Positions 45,873 to 56,402 of a stretch of 64,000 nt of DNA are shown piece by piece (position 1 is the first letter of the stretch; each line of letters starts with the position of its first letter). The notes beneath the pieces are model-generated. The model had not been told where the DNA came from. It did not search any database and was given only the letters and a program-made list of their open reading frames with translations. The position numbers and the translations under genes are program-made. The stretch is from Thiorhodospira sibirica ATCC 700588. Lineage in GTDB: Bacteria; Pseudomonadota; Gammaproteobacteria; Ectothiorhodospirales; Ectothiorhodospiraceae. The stretch is taken from assembly GCF_000227725.2 (NCBI RefSeq), contig NZ_MU255056.1:2845828-2909827 (forward strand), in the 5' to 3' direction.

Positions 45873-46253
45873 TCAGTTCCTACGCAAGAAATCCCGGCCA
45901 CACGGGCGCGGGGAGGGATAGCGGCTACAACCTCGCAGCCGCCAACGTGGATGGATACAGACCCACCCGATGTTTGCCGGGTTCAATGCAGGGACGCATC
46001 GGTGAGGGTGATGCAGGTAGTGTTATTTTCATCAGTTTGCGCGGGAAACCCCGGCCTGAAGGCCGGGGAGGGATAGCGCGGCTTGCGAAGCAAGCCTCCT
46101 GTTCCCGACGCTTCCTCTTTGGTAGCTTGCTCTCTTTATACATGGATGCTATCTATATTTTAACCGCCGGGCTGGCGGGGTTAGTCTGTGGAGAAACTGT
46201 AAGTCCGGTGTCTCTTTGAGGCATTTGGCAGGTCTCGGCGAAGCAGAAAGCGC
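45873..46253. other. Intergenic region with IS605-like terminal hairpin
   Basis: CCCCGGCC (46049-46056), TGAA and GGCCGGGG (46061-46068) form a perfect 8-pair hairpin followed by AGGGATAGC. A related partial unit, GAAATCCCGGCCACACGGGC followed by AGGGATAGC, stands near 45890. Such hairpins with flanking motifs resemble right ends of IS200/IS605 elements, but no tnpA or tnpB is present. A 25-codon frame at 46141 with a hydrophobic start has no recognised family. Confidence 0.45.
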
Positions 46254-47706
46254 TCAGCAGCAATGCTGGGAATCCCCCTCCTTCCTACCTGCCGCGACGC
46301 ACGCGGCGCAGGCAGGTAGGGCGGGGAGGATGTCAAACATGCGATCACGCGCCTGCTTGGCCCGGATGACCTCAACGCCCAGGGCCAGCTCCTGCGTCAA
46401 TTGCTGTAATAAGGCCACTTCACGCGCATCTGCAAAGGCATTGGGCTGCGTGCTATACAGCGCCAGGGCGCCGATAATCTGCTGATCCTCCTGCAAGGGA
46501 AAGGCGATACATGCCTGACAGCCGCGCTCCTGCAACGCCGTGCGCCAGGGGGCATCCTGTGGTGTGTCGGGATCATCGACGCGGTGTAAAACCATGCTCT
46601 GTGTGCCAATGGCCTGTTTTACCATACAAAAATGAGCCCGCTGCGGGTGTTCCAGATGGCAAAAATCCTGTTGTAGCGCACTGCTTTGCGCGTGGCTTGC
46701 CGATTTAACGATATGACAATCGTCCTGGTGATAGCCGATGCAGGCAAGATGAAAGCCGCCGTATTGCACCAGCATCTGACACATGGCCTCCAAAAATGCA
46801 GTTTCCTGTTCGGCCTGCACTAATTCATGCCCTCCTTGCACCGTCAATTCCAGCAAACGGTTGGCGCTAAGCAGATGCTGCTCGGTATTTTTGCGCAGCT
46901 TGATCTCATCGCGCAGTGTGCGGGCCGTATTTTCCAGGTCGCAATTTTTCGCGTGTAAGGTGGCCACCAGTTCTGACAGGGTACGCGATAAAACCGAAAC
47001 CTCATCACGTCCAGTCGTTGCCTGCAAAACCTGCCCGGTTTCGCCGTGATGAATACGCTCGGCCTGCAAGGCAAGCTGGCGCAAGGGTTTGATGACATTC
47101 CAGGAGGTGAGCCAGCCCAGCAACGCCAACAGCAGCGCGATCCCCAAACCTGCCACGAAAATGCGCGCTTGCAGCTCATCTGCCGGGGCCAAGGCGCTGT
47201 GCAAGTCCACCCGCGCAACCACCACCCACCCCAGACCTGACCCTGATCATCCAATACCGGCGCGGCAATATCGACAAAGCGGATCACCTCGTTTTCCTCG
47301 GTGGCCAAGGCCCTGGCCAAAAGCAATGCATCGTGTACATCGCCCAGATAAGGCCCTTGCAAACCCTCGGCAAACCACGGGTGATGGGACACCCCCAGCC
47401 CCTCCAGCAGGCCATCTGTCGCCGCAGCCACAGTCCCGTTAATATCCGTCAAACCAATCCAGGAATGCACCGGATAAGTATTGCGCAGGGTTTCCAGCAA
47501 GGCGCGCTTTTCGGCCACTGGCTTGGTGCGGTCGGTCATGCCGGGCCACTGCGCAATGATCAGCATCTCGCGGTAGCGCTCAAACATATCCCGATCCAGC
47601 TTGTCCGCCATCTGGAAAATTTTATCGGTCAGGGCCAGCTCCGTGACCTCAATGATTTTGTCGCGAGCGAGATTTCCCGCCAAAAAACCAACCCCGATGG
47701 CCAATT
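46254..47706 (-). pseudogene. Sensor receptor fragment (Cache-HAMP-GAF), frameshifted and truncated
   Basis: Two frames on the minus strand together encode one receptor. The upstream one (47704 to about 47230) holds a periplasmic sensor region (MFERYREMLIIAQWPG, HSWIGLTDINGTVAAATDG). The downstream one (from 47225) holds a membrane helix, HAMP (WNVIKPLRQLALQAERIHHG) and a GAF domain to about 46370. The join needs a frameshift near 47225 after QVWGGWW. The N-terminus lacks the first membrane helix, and the C-terminus runs into a hairpin/IS605-like sequence. The lost output module may have been a kinase or GGDEF domain. Confidence 0.78.
46284..46340. repeat. GC-rich hairpin with IS605-like end
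   Basis: CCTACCTGC (46284-46292) pairs with GCAGGTAGG (46312-46320), enclosing CCGCG/CGCGG. The reverse complement of the right flank reads TTGACATCCTCCCCGCCCT, a motif common at IS200/IS605 ends. The inner hairpin is shared with the repeats near 4130 and 37920. It interrupts the sensor pseudogene. Confidence 0.5.
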
Positions 47707-47748
47707 AACCTCTTTAAATTTGTGAACACTGCTCAAAAAATCAAAGCA

Positions 47749-47773
47749 CTATCGAGACTCGATAGATTTTTTT
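47749..47773 (+). terminator. Intrinsic terminator, plus strand
   Basis: CTATCGA (47749-47755), GAC and TCGATAG (47759-47765) form a hairpin followed by ATTTTTTT. No plus-strand gene ends just before it, so its parent transcript is unknown. Confidence 0.55.
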
Positions 47774-48472
47774 ACCAGGATATCATGGGCTTGACCTGAT
47801 ATTGTACTGACGCTGCCCGCGCAGGCGTTGACGGTCTGGACCGTCCGTTGGTGTTGCATCGTGGTAAAAGTATACACTGCCCCGCTGCTGGCATAAGTCA
47901 GATCCCACAGCGCCGAGATCAGGTACTCGAAGCGCTTGCGGTTGTAAGTGTTGAGTTGTTCCAGACTCCAGCCACGCCGACCTTCTAATTCGCACCATCG
48001 GACAGGCACGCGCAAACTTTGCGATAACGATGACGGCCGCCTGCTACACCCTCAAGCGGCAGGTGTACTTCCAGAAGGCCGGGATCGAGGTCTTCTGACG
48101 CCCGACATGGGCCGAATCTCCGTTTCACAGAGCGATTCGCCAGAAAAATGGGGCCTAATCGCATGCAAAAGCGCTGAGCCGTCAGAAAAATTGAACTGAA
48201 TTCGGTCATGGCCATCATTTGGTAGTCGGGTTCATTGAAAAACCCGGGTTATTCGAGGTGCCCTTTAGGAGCTATTCGTGTCAAATGCTATGATCACCGC
48301 GCCTTGGGCTATCGGTGCTGATGGATCAGCGGGGATTAAGATCATAAAACACCTGAGACAGCAGGGTGGCCACTGCGATCTGGGCAATGGATGCCATCAA
48401 GAATTTGAAGGATACTCGCCAAGGCAACAAGATGATATTAGGTTATAAGCTCATAATTAACAAGGAAAAATA
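47774..48472. other. Region without recognised gene; decayed coding sequence likely
   Basis: Minus-strand frames of 71-89 codons at 47749-48218 (for example one with GRRGWSLEQLNTYNRKRFEY) have uneven frames and no family I can name; they may be an old broken gene. A hairpin with arms CGGGTT/AACCCG lies near 48230. The rest is the leader of the next receptor gene. Confidence 0.4.
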
Positions 48473-50494
48473 ATGAATCTAGCGGCATATCAAAGTCTTA
48501 AAATGCGCATTCGGATGGGATTGGCGCTGGTATTGCTCGTGTTGATTTTAGTGATTACCGGGGTGATCTTTTTTCAAGGGGAACCAAGGATGGTTCGCCA
48601 GACTCAGCAACTGATTGAGCAAGCGGGTTTGTCGCTGCAGGTTCAGTTACAGCAACAGCTGACGGTGGTGGAGACGCTGACGATGACGCTGGCGGATCTG
48701 TGGGCAACCTTGCCAAAAGAGGCGGCACTGTATCATCAGGTATTTCCCCCGCTGCTGGATCAGCACGGTAATCCGGCCATTGCCGGGGGTGGTATCTGGC
48801 CTGAGCCGCGTGTCTTTGACTCCGAAGTGGTGCGTCGCAGCTTTTTTTGGGCGCGTGAACAGGGCCGCATGGTCTATCTGGATGATTATAATGATCCCGC
48901 TGGCAGCGGCTATCATCAGGAAGACTGGTATCAGGCAGGACGGGGGCGGGATGCCTCACAGGGCTGCGTGTGGTCGCCGGCCTATACCGATCCACACTCC
49001 CAGGCGCCGATGGTTACCTGCACGGTAGCCTTGCGCGCCGGTGCATTTGCCGGGGTGGCTACATTGGATGTGGATTTGGGCGGTCTCAATGCCTTGCTGG
49101 CGGAACAAGGCCAGATTACCGGCGGCTACGCGCTGTTATTTGATCAAACCGGACAGTTGCTGGCCTTCCCGGCGTCGCTGGCACCGATGATTCGCGTGGA
49201 GCGTGATCAGGATTTTATGTCGCGGCAGGCCTTGCTGGAGGCATTGCCCGGCTATCAACGGGTGCAGACGCTCTTTCAGGAGCGCAAGCAGCCCTCTGCC
49301 GGGGTGCGTATCGCCAAGGACCCGGTGCTCAATGTCTCCACCTATGCTCACCGCTTTACCCTGGAGGAAACCGGCTGGCACATTGTGTTGGTCACGCCCT
49401 GGAGTCGCATGGTGGGTGAGGCCAGAGCATTGACCTGGACGCTGTTGGCCTATGTGGTGCCGCTGATGGTGGTCTCCATCATCCTGGCCTTGTGGGCTTC
49501 GCAGCGCCTGCTGGATGCGATTAACCAGACCACTGAGCGCATCCGCCAGTTGGCCAATCCGGATCAGGGACAGAGCAAACAGCGTCTGCCGACACAGCGT
49601 AATGATGAAATCGGGGCTTTGCAGCAGGCGGTGAATGCCTATGCCGATTTTTTTCAGCGCTTGCTGGATGAGATTGCGGGTTATGCTACGGCCTTGTCCA
49701 ATGAAGCCAAAACCCTGGCGCAGTTTAGTGATGGCTTGTCGGCACGGGCGCAGACGCAAAATGAGGCTAATGAGCTGTTGCTTAGTGCGGTGACGGAAAT
49801 GGCCGGGCGCGCCCACGAGGTTGCAGAACATACGCAGGAATCCACGCACACCAGCGCCGCCTCTCAGTCCTTGGTGCGCACTGGGCGCCGTTTGGTGCAG
49901 GAAAACCATTCAACCATCAGTGTGTTGGCGCAACTGATGGATAAAACCCAAAGCATGGTGACGCAATTACAAGATGACAGTGAGCAGGTGGGCGTGATTT
50001 TGAATGTGATCAAAGGGATTGCCGATCAAACCAATCTGCTGGCCTTGAATGCGGCGATTGAGGCCGCCCGGGCAGGCGAACGGGGACGCGGCTTTGCCGT
50101 GGTGGCGGAAGAGGTGCATCGTCTGGCCATTAAATCACAGCAATCCACCGAAAACATTGAGCGCATTATTCATGGCTTACAGGGGGCATCGAAGCAGACC
50201 GTGACGGCGATGCGTCAGGGCCGCGAGCAAACCCTGGCCAGCGTCACGCAGGCCAATGATGCGGTCAGCGCCCTGGAAGACATTGCCAGCGCCTTTGCCA
50301 CGCTCACAGAACTGGCGACGCGTATTGACGAGCTGGCCCACGCCCAGGCCGAGGTCGCACGGCATGTCAATGATACGATGAACGCCCAGCAAGACAGCGA
50401 ACAAACCTTGCGCGATTCACAACGCATGCGCGAGATCGGGCAGCGCATTGATATTCTAGCCAAAGAGCTTGATGCGGCCACCTTCAATGCATAA
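48473..50494 (+). CDS. Methyl-accepting chemotaxis protein with Cache sensor
   Basis: The 673-residue receptor has an N-terminal membrane helix ([20 protein letters not shown]) and a large periplasmic double-Cache-type sensor (ARQ-like [40 protein letters not shown]). A second helix near residue 325, HAMP, and the signalling domain follow, with [20 protein letters not shown] at its tip. Cache sensors commonly bind amino acids or organic acids directly. AAGGA stands before ATG 48473 (AACAAGGAAAAATA). It is a single gene, followed by 238 bases without a gene. Confidence 0.92.
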   Translation: MNLAAYQSLKMRIRMGLALVLLVLILVITGVIFFQGEPRMVRQTQQLIEQAGLSLQVQLQQQLTVVETLTMTLADLWATLPKEAALYHQVFPPLLDQHGNPAIAGGGIWPEPRVFDSEVVRRSFFWAREQGRMVYLDDYNDPAGSGYHQEDWYQAGRGRDASQGCVWSPAYTDPHSQAPMVTCTVALRAGAFAGVATLDVDLGGLNALLAEQGQITGGYALLFDQTGQLLAFPASLAPMIRVERDQDFMSRQALLEALPGYQRVQTLFQERKQPSAGVRIAKDPVLNVSTYAHRFTLEETGWHIVLVTPWSRMVGEARALTWTLLAYVVPLMVVSIILALWASQRLLDAINQTTERIRQLANPDQGQSKQRLPTQRNDEIGALQQAVNAYADFFQRLLDEIAGYATALSNEAKTLAQFSDGLSARAQTQNEANELLLSAVTEMAGRAHEVAEHTQESTHTSAASQSLVRTGRRLVQENHSTISVLAQLMDKTQSMVTQLQDDSEQVGVILNVIKGIADQTNLLALNAAIEAARAGERGRGFAVVAEEVHRLAIKSQQSTENIERIIHGLQGASKQTVTAMRQGREQTLASVTQANDAVSALEDIASAFATLTELATRIDELAHAQAEVARHVNDTMNAQQDSEQTLRDSQRMREIGQRIDILAKELDAATFNA

Positions 50495-50732
50495 ATCAAT
50501 TAGCAATATCTGTGCGCTATCCTTGAAAGAGAGACACAGACGATGCGCAGGCCGTCAGCGCTTGGGTGTCCATTAAATGCCCAGTCGGCGGTCTGGCACA
50601 CAAGGTTTACGAGGGTTGAGGAAACACCATAATAATAGGCGTATAGCCAATATGTGCGCATGTTGCGCCGCCATTGCCTGCGCGCAATGTGTGAAACCAA
50701 ACCACTCAAACAGATAGGTCTTACTGCGTTTT
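50495..50732. other. Intergenic leader of the Pta-AckA pair
   Basis: No gene or clear repeat was recognised. Short frames on the minus strand have no family resemblance. Confidence 0.4.
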
Positions 50733-52142
50733 ATGAATCAAAAAATTGAATATATTGAAAATCGTACTTTTGATGAAATCGAGATTGGCGAAACCGCTGT
50801 CATTGAACGGCGGCTTACCATGGAAGACATCAAGCTGTTTGCGGTTATCTCCGGGGATGTCAATCCGGCTCATGTGGATGAGGATTTTGCCAAGAGCACC
50901 CGCTTTCAGGAGGTGATTGCGCACGGGATGTGGGGCGGTGCCCTGATTTCAACGGTATTGGGCACGGAATTGCCCGGCCCTGGCACCATCTATCTGGGAC
51001 AGACCCTGCGCTTTCTTGCGCCGGTCGGGCTGGGCGATGTGCTGCGTATTGAAGTGAAGGCGATAGAAAAAGAGCCGTATAAAAAGCGCATCAAATTCGA
51101 CTGTCGCTGCGTCAATCAGGAAGGGGCCAGCGTGGTTGAAGGGGTGGCTGATGTGATCGCCCCCACGGAAAAAATCCGCCGTCCCCGTATGGTATTGCCA
51201 CGGGTGCGCATGACCGAGCGCGCCCACCTGCACGAGATTTTAAGTGCCGCGAATCATCCCGAACCGGTCACCATGGCGGTGGTACATCCGGTGGACAGCC
51301 CCTCCATTATGGGCGCCTATGAAGCGGCCAAGGCGGGCTTGATTCGTCCCGTTCTGGTGGGGCCGGCCTCGCGCATTCACGCCGCTGCTGAGGCCGCCGG
51401 CATTGATATTTCCGGCTTTGAGCTGGTCGATGTACTGCACAGTCACGCGGCAGCGGCTGAAGCGGTGTCGATGACGCGGGCGGGAACCATCGGGGCCATC
51501 ATGAAAGGCGCGCTGCACACCGATGAGCTGCTGCGCGAAGTGGTGCGCAAGGACGCGGGTTTACGCACCGAGCGGCGCATCAGCCATGTGATGGCCTTTG
51601 ATGTGCCGACCTATCCGCGCCCCTTGTTTATCACCGATGCGGCCATCAATATCTACCCAACCCTGGCGGACAAGGTGGATATTGTGCAAAACGCCATTGA
51701 TCTGGCTCATGCCATCGGCAATAAAAATCCCAAGGTGGCGATTTTATCGGCGGTGGAAACCATCAATCCGAAGCTGACCTCCACCCTGGAAGCGGCTGCA
51801 TTGTGCAAAATGGCCGAACGCGGCCAGATTGTAGGCGGCATCATTGATGGCCCACTGGCATTTGATAATGCCGTCTCTGAAGCGGCGGCCAAGACCAAGA
51901 ACATCCACTCCCCCGTGGCGGGGAAGGCCGATATTCTGGTGGCGCCAGATCTGGAGGCGGCGAATATGTTGATGAAGCAGTTGACGTATCTGGCCGATGC
52001 CACTGGCGCGGGATTGGTGATTGGGGCGCGGGTGCCGATTGTGCTGACCAGTCGTGCCGATGATGCCATTACCCGCATAGCTTCTTGTGCGCTGGCCTTA
52101 TTGCTGGCGGATTACCAAAAGAAAAAGGCCAAGTCATCATGA
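50733..52142 (+). CDS. MaoC-phosphate acetyltransferase bifunctional protein
   Basis: The 469-residue protein joins an N-terminal MaoC-type hotdog domain (ISGDVNPAHVDEDFAKSTRF, about 1-150) to a C-terminal phosphate acetyl/butyryltransferase domain (about 170-465; ITDAAINIYPTLADKVDIV and KADILVAPDLEAANMLMKQL). Such fused proteins are annotated as enoyl-CoA hydratase/phosphate acetyltransferase. Its stop overlaps the ackA start (ATGA), so together they should interconvert acyl-CoA, acyl phosphate and acetate, with ATP gain. The acyl specificity (acetyl or other) is not seen. Confidence 0.9.
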   Translation: MNQKIEYIENRTFDEIEIGETAVIERRLTMEDIKLFAVISGDVNPAHVDEDFAKSTRFQEVIAHGMWGGALISTVLGTELPGPGTIYLGQTLRFLAPVGLGDVLRIEVKAIEKEPYKKRIKFDCRCVNQEGASVVEGVADVIAPTEKIRRPRMVLPRVRMTERAHLHEILSAANHPEPVTMAVVHPVDSPSIMGAYEAAKAGLIRPVLVGPASRIHAAAEAAGIDISGFELVDVLHSHAAAAEAVSMTRAGTIGAIMKGALHTDELLREVVRKDAGLRTERRISHVMAFDVPTYPRPLFITDAAINIYPTLADKVDIVQNAIDLAHAIGNKNPKVAILSAVETINPKLTSTLEAAALCKMAERGQIVGGIIDGPLAFDNAVSEAAAKTKNIHSPVAGKADILVAPDLEAANMLMKQLTYLADATGAGLVIGARVPIVLTSRADDAITRIASCALALLLADYQKKKAKSS

Positions 52143-53317
52143 GGCAGTTGCTGGTCCTTAACAGTGGCTCGTCGAGTCTCAAGTTCGCCCTGTTTCAGGC
52201 CGAACGCGAGGATCGCATGGAGGATTTCCGGCTACACTACCGGGGCCATTTTTCCGCCCTCGGGGCGCAGACCCGGCTACAGATAGATGATGCTCAAGGG
52301 GCCTCGTTGGAGGCCCTGCCCAGCGTTAACGGCAGTCTGAACCATCAACAGGCGCTGGGCCTGCTCATTGACTGGCTGAATGCCCAGCCTGACGTGGCCA
52401 AGCTCAGCGCCATCGGACATCGTGTGGTCCACGGCGGCAAGGACTATCAAGCCCCGGTGCGTCTGGAGGCACACAGCCTTAACGCGCTCCTGGCCCTGAT
52501 TCCTCTGGCGCCGCTGCATCAGCCGCATTGTCTTGCGCCGGTGGAAGTGCTGGCGCAGATGCTGCCGGAGGTGCCGCAAGTCGCCTGCTTTGATACCAGC
52601 TTTCACACCCAGCAGCCGGCGGTGGCGCGGCAGTTCGCCCTACCGCAGGCACTGACTGACAGCGGCATCCTGCGCTATGGCTTTCACGGCCTGTCCTATG
52701 AATACATCAGCCAGCGCCTGGCCCGCGAATTAGGGCGCGCTGATACAGGCCGGGTGATTGTCGCGCATCTGGGCAATGGCGCGAGTTTGTGTGCGCTGCG
52801 AGATGGGCGCAGCGTGGCCTCGACCATGGGCTTTACGGCGGTGGATGGTCTGCCCATGGGGACGCGCTGCGGGAATCTTGATCCTGGCGTGATCCTGCAT
52901 CTGCTGGATAACGGCTGGGACAGCGCGCAAATCAGCGACCTGTTATATAAGCGTTCAGGTCTGCTGGGGGTATCGGGCATCAGCGCGGATATGCGCACCC
53001 TGTTGGCCAGTGATGCGCCCTCTGCCCGCGAGGCTATTGAGCTGTTCGTCTATCAAATCGTGCGCGCCATCGGCAGTCTTGCGGCCGCTTTAGGTGGCTT
53101 GGATCATCTGATCTTTACCGCCGGCATCGGCGAACGCGCCGCCCCGATTCGCGCCGCTGTCTGTGAGGGTTGTGATTGGCTAGGTGTGGTCATGGATGAG
53201 GCCGCCAACCATGCCCATGCGCTTTCGATTGCTGCGCCACACAGTGCGGTCGGCGTATGGGTCATCCCCACTGATGAAGAACGCATGATCGCCTGGCACA
53301 CCGCCCGCCTGCTATAA
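52139..53317 (+). CDS. ackA: Acetate kinase
   Basis: The protein of about 392 residues begins MRQLLVLNSGSSSLKFALFQ. It carries the acetate kinase motifs IGHRVVHGGKDYQAPVRL, ACFDTSFHTQQPAVARQF, RYGFHGLSYEYISQRLA, IVAHLGNGASLCALRDGR and LIFTAGIGERAAPIR. It makes acetate and ATP from acetyl phosphate, or the reverse. ATG 52139 overlaps the upstream stop by four bases, which indicates translational coupling. A good terminator follows at 53329. Confidence 0.95.
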   Translation: MRQLLVLNSGSSSLKFALFQAEREDRMEDFRLHYRGHFSALGAQTRLQIDDAQGASLEALPSVNGSLNHQQALGLLIDWLNAQPDVAKLSAIGHRVVHGGKDYQAPVRLEAHSLNALLALIPLAPLHQPHCLAPVEVLAQMLPEVPQVACFDTSFHTQQPAVARQFALPQALTDSGILRYGFHGLSYEYISQRLARELGRADTGRVIVAHLGNGASLCALRDGRSVASTMGFTAVDGLPMGTRCGNLDPGVILHLLDNGWDSAQISDLLYKRSGLLGVSGISADMRTLLASDAPSAREAIELFVYQIVRAIGSLAAALGGLDHLIFTAGIGERAAPIRAAVCEGCDWLGVVMDEAANHAHALSIAAPHSAVGVWVIPTDEERMIAWHTARLL

Positions 53318-53328
53318 ACCACGAAACC

Positions 53329-53356
53329 AAGGCCGTCGAACACGCGGCGGCCTTTT
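53329..53356 (+). terminator. Intrinsic terminator after ackA
   Basis: AAGGCCGTCG and CGGCGGCCTT pair imperfectly around a short loop and are followed by TTTTC, 12 bases after the ackA stop. The 245 bases from here to gcvPB contain nothing else that I recognise. Confidence 0.7.
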
Positions 53357-53602
53357 CACACCGTTAGCCGCCCATGTCATCCCCAAATCCATCTTTGCGC
53401 CTTGTGCAAGGTAGCAAAAACGCGTGGATGCTGCTGATGGACGCCGTTTAATCAAAGTGTGATCAAAAGGCACACTTATGTGCCGATCAGCGCGTAGCCT
53501 ACCGCGAGGCGGTGCTTTGGTGTAGTATCCGCTGTCATTTGAGGGGTGCGCTGAAAACATTCAGGCTGCGCCGCTTTTTAATTGATTTCAAAGGTTTTTT
53601 GC

Positions 53603-55111
53603 ATGTTTATTTTTGATCATTCCCGCCCTGGTCGTCGTGCAGCGACTCAGGCGCCGCTGGCACCACAGACCGTCGAGGGGTTGCCGGAGCGCTTTCGCAG
53701 AGCCGCTTTGCCGAGCTTGCCCGAGGTCAGCGAGCTGGATGTGGTGCGCCACTATACCCGCCTGTCGCAAAAAAACTTCTCCATTGATACCCATTATTAC
53801 CCCTTGGGTTCATGCACCATGAAGTACAACCCCAAAGCCTGTCACACGCTGGCCAGTCTGCCGGGATTCACCCAGCGCCACCCTTATGCGCCCCTCACAC
53901 ACAGTCAAGGTGTCCTGGCTTGTCTGTATGAGTTACAGGAAATGCTCAAGCAGGTGACCGGGATGCAAGGGGTGTCGCTCAGTCCGATGGCCGGTGCCCA
54001 GGGTGAATTTGCCGGGGTGGCGATGATCCGCGCCTATCATGAGGCACGCGGCGACCATCAGCGGCGGGAGATTCTGATTCCCGATGCCGCCCATGGCACT
54101 AATCCCGCTACCGCCAGCATGTGCGGCTATCGTGTGCGCGAATTGCCAACGGATAAACACGGCGATGTGGATCTGCGTGCGCTGGATGCTGCGCTGGGGC
54201 CGCATACCGCCGGTATCATGCTCACCAATCCCTCAACCTTGGGCGTGTTTGAGCGCGGCATTCGCCAGATTGCCGACCGGGTCCATGCTGCGGGGGGGCT
54301 TCTGTATTACGATGGCGCCAATCTTAACGCCATTTTGGGGAAGGTTCGCCCCGGCGATATGGGCTTTGATGTGATTCACGTCAATTTGCATAAAACCTTC
54401 GCCACGCCGCATGGCGGCGGCGGTCCAGGGGCTGGGCCGGTCGGGGTCAGTGCCTCATTATTGCCGTTTCTGCCGGTGCCCATCGTTGCCAGGGAATGCG
54501 GCAAGGCCGCCGATCACAGCGAGCCACACAGCCATTATCGCTGGCTGGAACAGGCGGATTGTCCGCAGAGTATTGGCCGATTGTCCGCTTTTGCCGGGAA
54601 TGTGGGGATTTTGCTGCGCGCCTATGTGTATATGCGGCTGTTGGGGGCTGAGGGCATGAGCCGTGTGGCGGATTATTCCACCTTAAACGCCAATTATCTG
54701 ATGACACGCCTGCAACAGCTCGGTTTTGAGCTGGCCTATCCTTCCCGGCGCGCCACGCATGAATTTATCATCACCTTGAAAACCCTGGCCAAGGAACAGG
54801 GCATCACCGCGATGGACGTTGCCAAACGCTTGCTGGATCATGGCTTTCACGCACCGACCACCTACTTTCCCTTATTGGTGCCGGAATGCCTGCTGATTGA
54901 ACCCACCGAAACGGAAAGCAAGCAGACGCTGGATGCCTTTATCGAGGCCATGCGCACCATTTTGCAAGAAGCGCATGACAGCCCTGATACCTTGCGCGGT
55001 GCGCCCTATACGCAAAGCAACCGCCGTTTTGACGAAGTACGGGCAGCGCGTGAGCTTGATGTTGCCTGGCGGGGCGCGCCGACGCTACACACACCTGAGC
55101 AGGAGAATTGA
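53603..55111 (+). CDS. gcvPB: Glycine dehydrogenase (decarboxylating) subunit 2
   Basis: GcvPB is the C-terminal half of the two-subunit P protein of the glycine cleavage system, which decarboxylates glycine and passes the aminomethyl group to lipoyl-GcvH. The protein of 502 residues begins [18 protein letters not shown]. It has [19 protein letters not shown] and the PLP lysine in [21 protein letters not shown] 53603 is preferred over upstream codons. The partner gcvPA and genes gcvT and gcvH are not next to it, an unusual isolation. It ends directly before dgkA. Confidence 0.94.
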   Translation: MFIFDHSRPGRRAATQAPLAPQTVEGLPERFRRAALPSLPEVSELDVVRHYTRLSQKNFSIDTHYYPLGSCTMKYNPKACHTLASLPGFTQRHPYAPLTHSQGVLACLYELQEMLKQVTGMQGVSLSPMAGAQGEFAGVAMIRAYHEARGDHQRREILIPDAAHGTNPATASMCGYRVRELPTDKHGDVDLRALDAALGPHTAGIMLTNPSTLGVFERGIRQIADRVHAAGGLLYYDGANLNAILGKVRPGDMGFDVIHVNLHKTFATPHGGGGPGAGPVGVSASLLPFLPVPIVARECGKAADHSEPHSHYRWLEQADCPQSIGRLSAFAGNVGILLRAYVYMRLLGAEGMSRVADYSTLNANYLMTRLQQLGFELAYPSRRATHEFIITLKTLAKEQGITAMDVAKRLLDHGFHAPTTYFPLLVPECLLIEPTETESKQTLDAFIEAMRTILQEAHDSPDTLRGAPYTQSNRRFDEVRAARELDVAWRGAPTLHTPEQEN

Positions 55112-55474
55112 ATGGCTTACAGTGGGCATCGCGGTGTGACCCGCCTGATCAAATCCGCAAATTATTCATGGCGTGGTCTCAAGACAACCTTCAAGCACGA
55201 GGAGGCCTTTCGTCAGGAGTTGCTGCTGTTGCTCTTTTTGGTTCCCATCGCCTTGTGGCTGGCTGACACCGGTATTGAACGCGCCTTGCTGATCGGCAGC
55301 CTGCTGTTGATTCTTATCGTTGAGTTGCTCAACTCCGGCATTGAGGCGGCCATTGACCGTTTCGGCGGCGAATACCACGTCTTATCCGCCCGTGCCAAAG
55401 ACATGGGATCAGCGGCCGTACTCATTGCCTTGATCAATGCCGCCCTGATCTGGCTGTTTGTGCTGCTGGGTTAG
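55112..55474 (+). CDS. dgkA: Diacylglycerol kinase (DgkA type)
   Basis: This integral membrane kinase of 120 residues has three helices. It has the conserved N-terminal RLIKSANYSWRGLKTTFKHE and EAFRQE, the central VELLNSGIEAAIDRFGGEYH, and LSARAKDMGSAAVLIALINA. It phosphorylates diacylglycerol, recycling lipid from osmoregulated glycan or outer-membrane synthesis. ATG 55112 directly follows the gcvPB stop. The 3' end overlaps the convergent fur gene by four bases. Confidence 0.94.
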   Translation: MAYSGHRGVTRLIKSANYSWRGLKTTFKHEEAFRQELLLLLFLVPIALWLADTGIERALLIGSLLLILIVELLNSGIEAAIDRFGGEYHVLSARAKDMGSAAVLIALINAALIWLFVLLG

Positions 55475-55905
55475 CTGTCGCTGTTACGCCGGTTGGCGCA
55501 GTTTTTCTGATCACATTGCCCGTAAATGGTTAAGGCATGATCTTTGATGATATAGCCCAGCTTTTTGGCAATGGCCTGCTGGCGTTCTTCGATGACCGGG
55601 TCTACAAATTCTTCAACCCGACCGCATTTGACGCAGACAATGTGGTCGTGGTGATGGCCACGCTCCAGCTCAAAGATGGCCTGCGCCCCTTCAAAGTGAT
55701 GTCGGCTCACCAGACCCGCCGCCTCAAATTGCGTCAAGACGCGATAGACGGTGGCTAAACCGATTTCCTCACCGCCATCGAGCAGCTTGCGGTAAATATC
55801 CTCGGCGCTCATATGGTGATCACTGGCATTTTCCAGGATTTCCAGAATTTTCACCCGTGGCAGGGTGACTTTCAATCCGGCTTTTTTAAGTTCTTGGGTT
55901 TCCAC
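55471..55905 (-). CDS. fur: Ferric uptake regulator Fur
   Basis: The 144-residue regulator starts at GTG 55905 (METQELKKAGLKVTLPRVKI), preceded by GAGGAG at nine bases. The winged helix includes ATVYRVLTQFEAAGLV. The metal sites are in HHFEGAQAIFELERGHHHDH and IVCVKCGRVEEF, and a C-terminal Cys pair is in QCDQKNCANRR. Fur represses iron-uptake genes with Fe2+. Its divergent partner bamE, 497 bases away, is the usual neighbour. Confidence 0.95.
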   Translation of the reverse strand: METQELKKAGLKVTLPRVKILEILENASDHHMSAEDIYRKLLDGGEEIGLATVYRVLTQFEAAGLVSRHHFEGAQAIFELERGHHHDHIVCVKCGRVEEFVDPVIEERQQAIAKKLGYIIKDHALTIYGQCDQKNCANRRNSDS

Positions 55906-56402
55906 GTTGGATGGCTCCTCAAAAGAAAGAAACGGTGGCAAAAAGCGCCTTGGTGTAAAATCCCAGGCAGCGCCCAAAGGGGATGCGGTCTGCTCTCCCA
56001 AAGACCGCTTAAATGCTATCCTTATGCTGTCTAAAACGCGCTGTACCTTAAGGCAGCGCATCAGGGAATGTCTGTCCACAAAAAGACGGGGGGCGCTTTG
56101 GCCGCCTGAAGGTTTAAGCCGCCGCTACTTTGCACCCCAGCCTCTGGTAGTAAATAGCCAGTGCCTTAGCGTCGCCTTGGGTGAATAAAAATCATGATTG
56201 GACTGTATCTTAATTAGCTTTGCTAATCCAGTATTTGCCCCGGACGATTGACCCAACGTGCGGACTGCGCGGCAGCTTTGATCTTGAACCGTGCAGAGCC
56301 TCAACGGTCCGGCAGGTGGACAGCCTGCACCTATTTCGCAGCGGCGAGGTCGTCGCGGCTATTTTTTTCCGCCCTAAGATGGGGTTTCTCGCGGAGAAAC
56401 GA
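55906..56402. other. Intergenic region between fur and bamE
   Basis: About 500 bases lie between the divergent genes. A small hairpin TTAGCTTTGCTAA is near 56215. A GC-rich stretch after it gives open frames with no recognised family. No Fur box was recognised by eye. A small RNA or an eroded gene is possible. Confidence 0.4.
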
